DNA of 8,073 nt from an uncultured Anaerolineaceae bacterium. Lineage in GTDB: Bacteria; Chloroflexota; Anaerolineae; Anaerolineales; Anaerolineaceae. Below are positions 6,397 through 8,073 of the stretch, piece after piece. A model generated the notes under the pieces. That model worked only from the letters and a program-made list of their open reading frames with translations, was not told the origin of the DNA and did no database searches. A program made the position numbers and the translations under genes. Location: contig CALAEB010000006.1 of NCBI GenBank assembly GCA_937890875.1, positions 1 to 8,073 on the forward strand. Direction: 5' to 3'. Position 1 is the stretch's first letter. Each line of letters starts with the position of its first letter.

Positions 6397-6402
6397 TAAA
6401 GC

Positions 6403-6535
6403 ATAAATTAAGGAATGAGCACTTTGTAGCTAGTAGGGGGAAAAAAGCTCGGGTCGTTTCCGTCTTCCTGAGCAGTTTTATGGAAGACACTAATTTACAC
6501 AAAAAAACCTCTGAGAAATCAGAGGTTTTCTTTTT
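6403..6535 (+). ncRNA. Candidate structured small RNA of unknown family
   Basis: This is the interval between a perfect promoter and a textbook intrinsic terminator, with no credible reading frame. Predicted pairings: TAAATTA (6404-6410) with TAATTTA (6491-6497), which closes the 5' end onto the region before the terminator; GTCTTCC (6462-6468) with GGAAGAC (6482-6488), a perfect 7-bp hairpin with a 13-nt loop; or alternatively GCTCGGG (6447-6453) with CCTGAGC (6467-6473), 7 bp with one G-U. GAGC at 6417-6420 can also pair with the GCTC at 6447-6450. I do not recognise it as 4.5S/SRP RNA, tmRNA, RNase P RNA or a known riboswitch. 6S RNA is not excluded, though at about 130 nt it would be short. 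Ends are predicted, not measured. Confidence 0.55.
6501..6535. terminator. Bidirectional intrinsic terminator
   Basis: AAAACCTCTGA (6504-6514) and TCAGAGGTTTT (6519-6529) form a perfect 11-bp stem closed by a GAAA tetraloop. On the plus strand it runs into TTTTCTTTTTC and ends the candidate small RNA. On the minus strand it runs into a seven-T tract and lies 16 nt past the stop codon of the SGNH-like gene. One hairpin therefore serves two convergent transcripts. Confidence 0.88.
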
Positions 6536-6545
6536 CCCGGATCGC

Positions 6546-7595
6546 TCAGAATAGTTCGAACGCTTTTCCGGCGTTATAAAGCAGTTTCAGTGCCTGATAA
6601 TTTCGCCAGTTCCAGGCGCTGACCGAGAGATAAATCGGGTTATCCTGCGCAAGCCCATGATTATTTAATTCCTGGGCCGATTTCCAAAAATTGAAGAATG
6701 GAATGTCATAATCTCTGGCGACCTGCGCGGTAACTTCGTTGATCCGGTTTCCGCCCTCAACGTTATCCGCTTTGGATGAAAGAATCGGCAGAACGCCGCG
6801 TCCGATCATCGTTTCGACGATTTCGGATAAATAATCGTAATAAACGTCCATTTCCAGCCCGGACATCCAGTTGGTCCCCAGGTTAATGAACATGATCGAG
6901 GGGTTGTGGATGCGCAGCTCGCAATCCAGCGCATTTTCGTTCGGTTCGCAAAGCGCCGGGTCCGCCCAGGTCGTTGTTAGTACGGAGGATCCGTTCATTC
7001 CGTCATGAACGGCGAGGCTCTCTATTGAAAAAGAGCCCCGGAAAAAATTAATAGCCTCCTGTAAATACAGATCCTCGTCTGCCAGCAGCCCGTCATATCC
7101 CATGTCATAGACGCCCATAAAAACATTCGGCGTGGACTGACAATCCCCGATTTTTGAGAAAACATGCGGGTTTGTCCCGAATTCCTCAACGCCTTTGCGG
7201 AAGATGTCTTTTGCGTTATCCGAGAATTCCGGCAGCACCGGCCAGATTTGCCAATGGCTGGCCAGCGGACGGACGTCCGGCGTGCTGGTCCCGCTGTTCG
7301 CGGAGGGTTCCGTTTCCGGGACCGATGTCGGCGTATCCGCCTTTGTGGGTTCCTGTGTTCCGGTCGGAGCCGGCATTTCCTCTGTGGCCGTTGCAGTCTG
7401 CGAAACGGCCGCAATTTGTGTCGGGGTGGATGTCCAGTCTGCCTCAATCGTCTGTTGAATTGAAGTTGACACGCTGGCTACTTCTGCGGACAGATCCTGG
7501 ATCGTGGCATCATCGGAACGGCAGGAGGTGATGCCCGCCAGCAGGACACAAGAGACAATCGCTTGAAGAAATCTGTTTTTCCTGTTCATTTTCAT
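6546..7595 (-). CDS. SGNH/GDSL-like lipoprotein with Ser/Thr/Pro-rich linker
   Basis: From the ATG at 7595 it is 349 aa. Residues 1-25 are a lipoprotein signal: MKMNRKNRF, a hydrophobic stretch, then the lipobox ITSC with C25 as lipidation site, so it is probably anchored outside the membrane. Residues about 55-111 form a Thr/Pro/Glu-rich spacer of low complexity. The rest (112-349) resembles SGNH/GDSL hydrolases of Chloroflexota: FSKIGDCQS (146-154) at the GDS block, MFINLGTNW (235-243) at the GxND block, PILSSKADNVEGG (270-282), and DNPIYLS (318-324) at the DxxH block. The usual Ser is Cys152 and the usual His is Tyr322, so classical hydrolysis is doubtful and a binding or wall-associated role is possible. 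Starts at 7634, 7595 and 7589 are all open and none has a good Shine-Dalgarno; 7595 is chosen because the signal peptide follows directly. Target unknown. Confidence 0.75.
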   Translation of the reverse strand: MKMNRKNRFLQAIVSCVLLAGITSCRSDDATIQDLSAEVASVSTSIQQTIEADWTSTPTQIAAVSQTATATEEMPAPTGTQEPTKADTPTSVPETEPSANSGTSTPDVRPLASHWQIWPVLPEFSDNAKDIFRKGVEEFGTNPHVFSKIGDCQSTPNVFMGVYDMGYDGLLADEDLYLQEAINFFRGSFSIESLAVHDGMNGSSVLTTTWADPALCEPNENALDCELRIHNPSIMFINLGTNWMSGLEMDVYYDYLSEIVETMIGRGVLPILSSKADNVEGGNRINEVTAQVARDYDIPFFNFWKSAQELNNHGLAQDNPIYLSVSAWNWRNYQALKLLYNAGKAFELF

Positions 7596-7675
7596 CTTAA
7601 ATAATTTACCATGAAATTCAATGAAAGGTGCCATTCGGCAGCAATTTCAGCGTTTCGAGATATGGGAAAGATTCT

Positions 7676-7724
7676 TTGTTGTTCTTTGGTTGTTGCACTC
7701 CGCACAACAACCAAAGAACAACAA
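7676..7724. repeat. Perfect 20-bp inverted repeat
   Basis: Arms 7676-7695 (TTGTTGTTCTTTGGTTGTTG) and 7705-7724 are exact reverse complements around a 9-nt loop, CACTCCGCA. A G-T wobble adds one more pair outside. One arm is nearly all G and T. It is followed by TTTT on the plus strand (7726-7729). It lies in the divergent region between the lipoprotein and the transporter, 80 bp upstream of the lipoprotein start at 7595. It could be an operator, a leader hairpin or a weak plus-strand terminator. Confidence 0.6.
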
Positions 7725-7738
7725 GTTTTGCCTCTTTA

Positions 7739-7815
7739 TTCGAAAAGAATGTCCAAAATTCGAATTCCTGCAGCAATTCGAATTTTCCAGAAAGGTCTCT
7801 TTTTTATATTTCGAA
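7739..7815. promoter_or_regulatory. Cluster of four TTCGAA boxes, two within a 12-bp-arm inverted repeat
   Basis: TTCGAA occurs at 7739-7744, 7759-7764, 7777-7782 and 7810-7815. The middle two lie inside AAAATTCGAATT (7755-7766) and AATTCGAATTTT (7775-7786), which are exact reverse complements around CCTGCAGC. Steps of 20, 18 and 33 bp are close to whole helical turns. The cluster lies just upstream of the extended -10 for the transporter gene, as a multi-site operator would. The binding protein is unknown. Confidence 0.5.
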
Positions 7816-7857
7816 CTGCCGGCCCGATAATGATTCATCGATGTGGATAGCACCCGG

Positions 7858-7866
7858 TGGTATGAT
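7858..7866 (+). promoter_or_regulatory. Extended -10 promoter for the transporter gene
   Basis: TG-G-TATGAT is an extended -10 with a 5-of-6 hexamer. No good -35 is present, which is common for extended -10 promoters. Predicted start near 7873, giving a leader of about 56 nt before ATG 7929. Confidence 0.45.
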
Positions 7867-7928
7867 TACAAGGTTCAGGTGAATTGGCAGAGCGGTTTTC
7901 AGGATAAATCAGGCCGGACAGAGGATCT

Positions 7929-8066
7929 ATGTTTCTTCAGGAACAAAATCGCGAAAAATGGATTGTGCCGATAACCATCGGTTATTTTTTTACATTTATC
8001 AGCTTTGGCTTTATCGGCAGCGCGCTTGGACCGATTAAGCCAAAGCTGATAAATGTAAAAAAATAA
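7929..8066 (+). CDS. N-terminus of a probable MFS transporter, broken by a fold-back
   Basis: AGAGGA precedes the ATG by 4 nt. The first 36 codons read as the start of a major facilitator superfamily permease: a short charged N-tail (NREKW), then a first membrane helix WIVPITIGYFFTFISFGFIG and SALGPI, the small-residue motif typical of the end of MFS helix 1. From codon 37 (8037) on, the DNA is the reverse complement of bases 7975-8011, so residues KPKLINVKK and the TAA at 8064-8066 are probably not genuine. The real gene should continue for roughly 400 codons beyond the break. MFS proteins move small solutes across the inner membrane; the substrate cannot be guessed. A genuine 45-aa membrane peptide is possible but unlikely. 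Its promoter diverges from the lipoprotein gene. Confidence 0.6.
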   Translation: MFLQEQNREKWIVPITIGYFFTFISFGFIGSALGPIKPKLINVKK

Positions 8067-8073
8067 CCGATGG
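7975..8073. repeat. 37-bp terminal inverted repeat (fold-back) at the window end
   Basis: Bases 7975-8011 and 8037-8073 are exact reverse complements (37 bp). After a single T-T mismatch (8012/8036) another 5 bp pair (8013-8017 with 8031-8035), leaving a 13-nt loop at 8018-8030. The right arm reaches the last base of the window, so its true length is unknown. The left arm is coding sequence of the transporter, which is unexpected for a natural hairpin and typical of a snap-back chimera. Confidence 0.85.

Noticed and set aside
6415..6429. Four-codon frame ATG AGC ACT TTG TAG at the start of the candidate RNA, as a leader peptide
   Set aside because: The purine stretch AAGGA abuts the ATG with no spacing, and there is no downstream gene on the plus strand for it to control.
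6451..6480. Possible SRP (4.5S) RNA core, because GTC, TCCG and AGCAG occur in a similar order
   Set aside because: The GGAAGGA loop segment of the SRP consensus is absent, and the bases flanking it do not pair to form the helix 8 stem.
6480..6554. 24-codon plus-strand frame starting MEDTNLHKK inside the candidate small RNA
   Set aside because: It runs through the terminator hairpin and into the end of the opposing lipoprotein gene, and has no Shine-Dalgarno. A transcript ending at the terminator would not contain its stop codon.
1..8073. CRISPR array, insertion sequence, prophage or toxin-antitoxin module
   Set aside because: No regularly spaced direct repeats, transposase or integrase frames, phage genes or paired small genes were found on either strand.

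Overview
The window looks like a piece of a bacterial chromosome of about 45-50% GC. It is probably from the Chloroflexota, class Anaerolineae. That placement is an inference from gene types: a DUF5679-like zinc-ribbon miniprotein, and a lipoprotein with a Thr/Pro/Glu linker ahead of an SGNH-like domain, in the style common in that group. No rRNA or other phylogenetic marker is present, so the assignment is tentative. All confident protein genes except the last lie on the minus strand. The right end probably coincides with a contig end.

Layout, left to right. (1) 1-526: N-terminal half of an exported serine beta-lactamase-family (penicillin-binding-protein-like) protein, cut by the window edge, with a perfect 17-bp palindrome just upstream. 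(2) 801-1940: GT4 glycosyltransferase. (3) 2130-2303: 57-aa four-cysteine zinc ribbon with a very good Shine-Dalgarno site. (4) 2304-2863: no convincing gene, several hairpins. (5) 2864-5069: lysS (class II lysyl-tRNA synthetase) followed after 4 nt by a HAD phosphatase, a two-gene operon. (6) 5070-5522: untranslated, with one very strong hairpin and U-tract on the minus strand. (7) 5523-5993: greA. (8) 6079-6150: tRNA-Lys(UUU) with its own near-consensus promoter and a small terminator. (9) 6369-6535, plus strand: a perfect TTGACA/TATAAT promoter feeding about 130 nt of apparently non-coding, foldable RNA that ends in a textbook terminator. This is the best candidate for something undescribed. 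(10) 6546-7595: SGNH-like lipoprotein with odd catalytic positions. (11) 7596-7928: divergent regulatory region with a perfect 20-bp inverted repeat and a cluster of TTCGAA boxes. (12) 7929-end, plus strand: first ~36 codons of a probable MFS transporter, after which the sequence turns into the reverse complement of itself. This is most simply a fold-back assembly or amplification artefact.

Functionally the core is a small translation/transcription neighbourhood with a lysine theme: tRNA-Lys(UUU), greA and lysS, all on the same strand. The flanking genes are envelope or accessory functions: beta-lactamase-like enzyme, glycosyltransferase, lipoprotein, transporter. No CRISPR array, insertion sequence, integrase, phage gene or toxin-antitoxin pair was seen.
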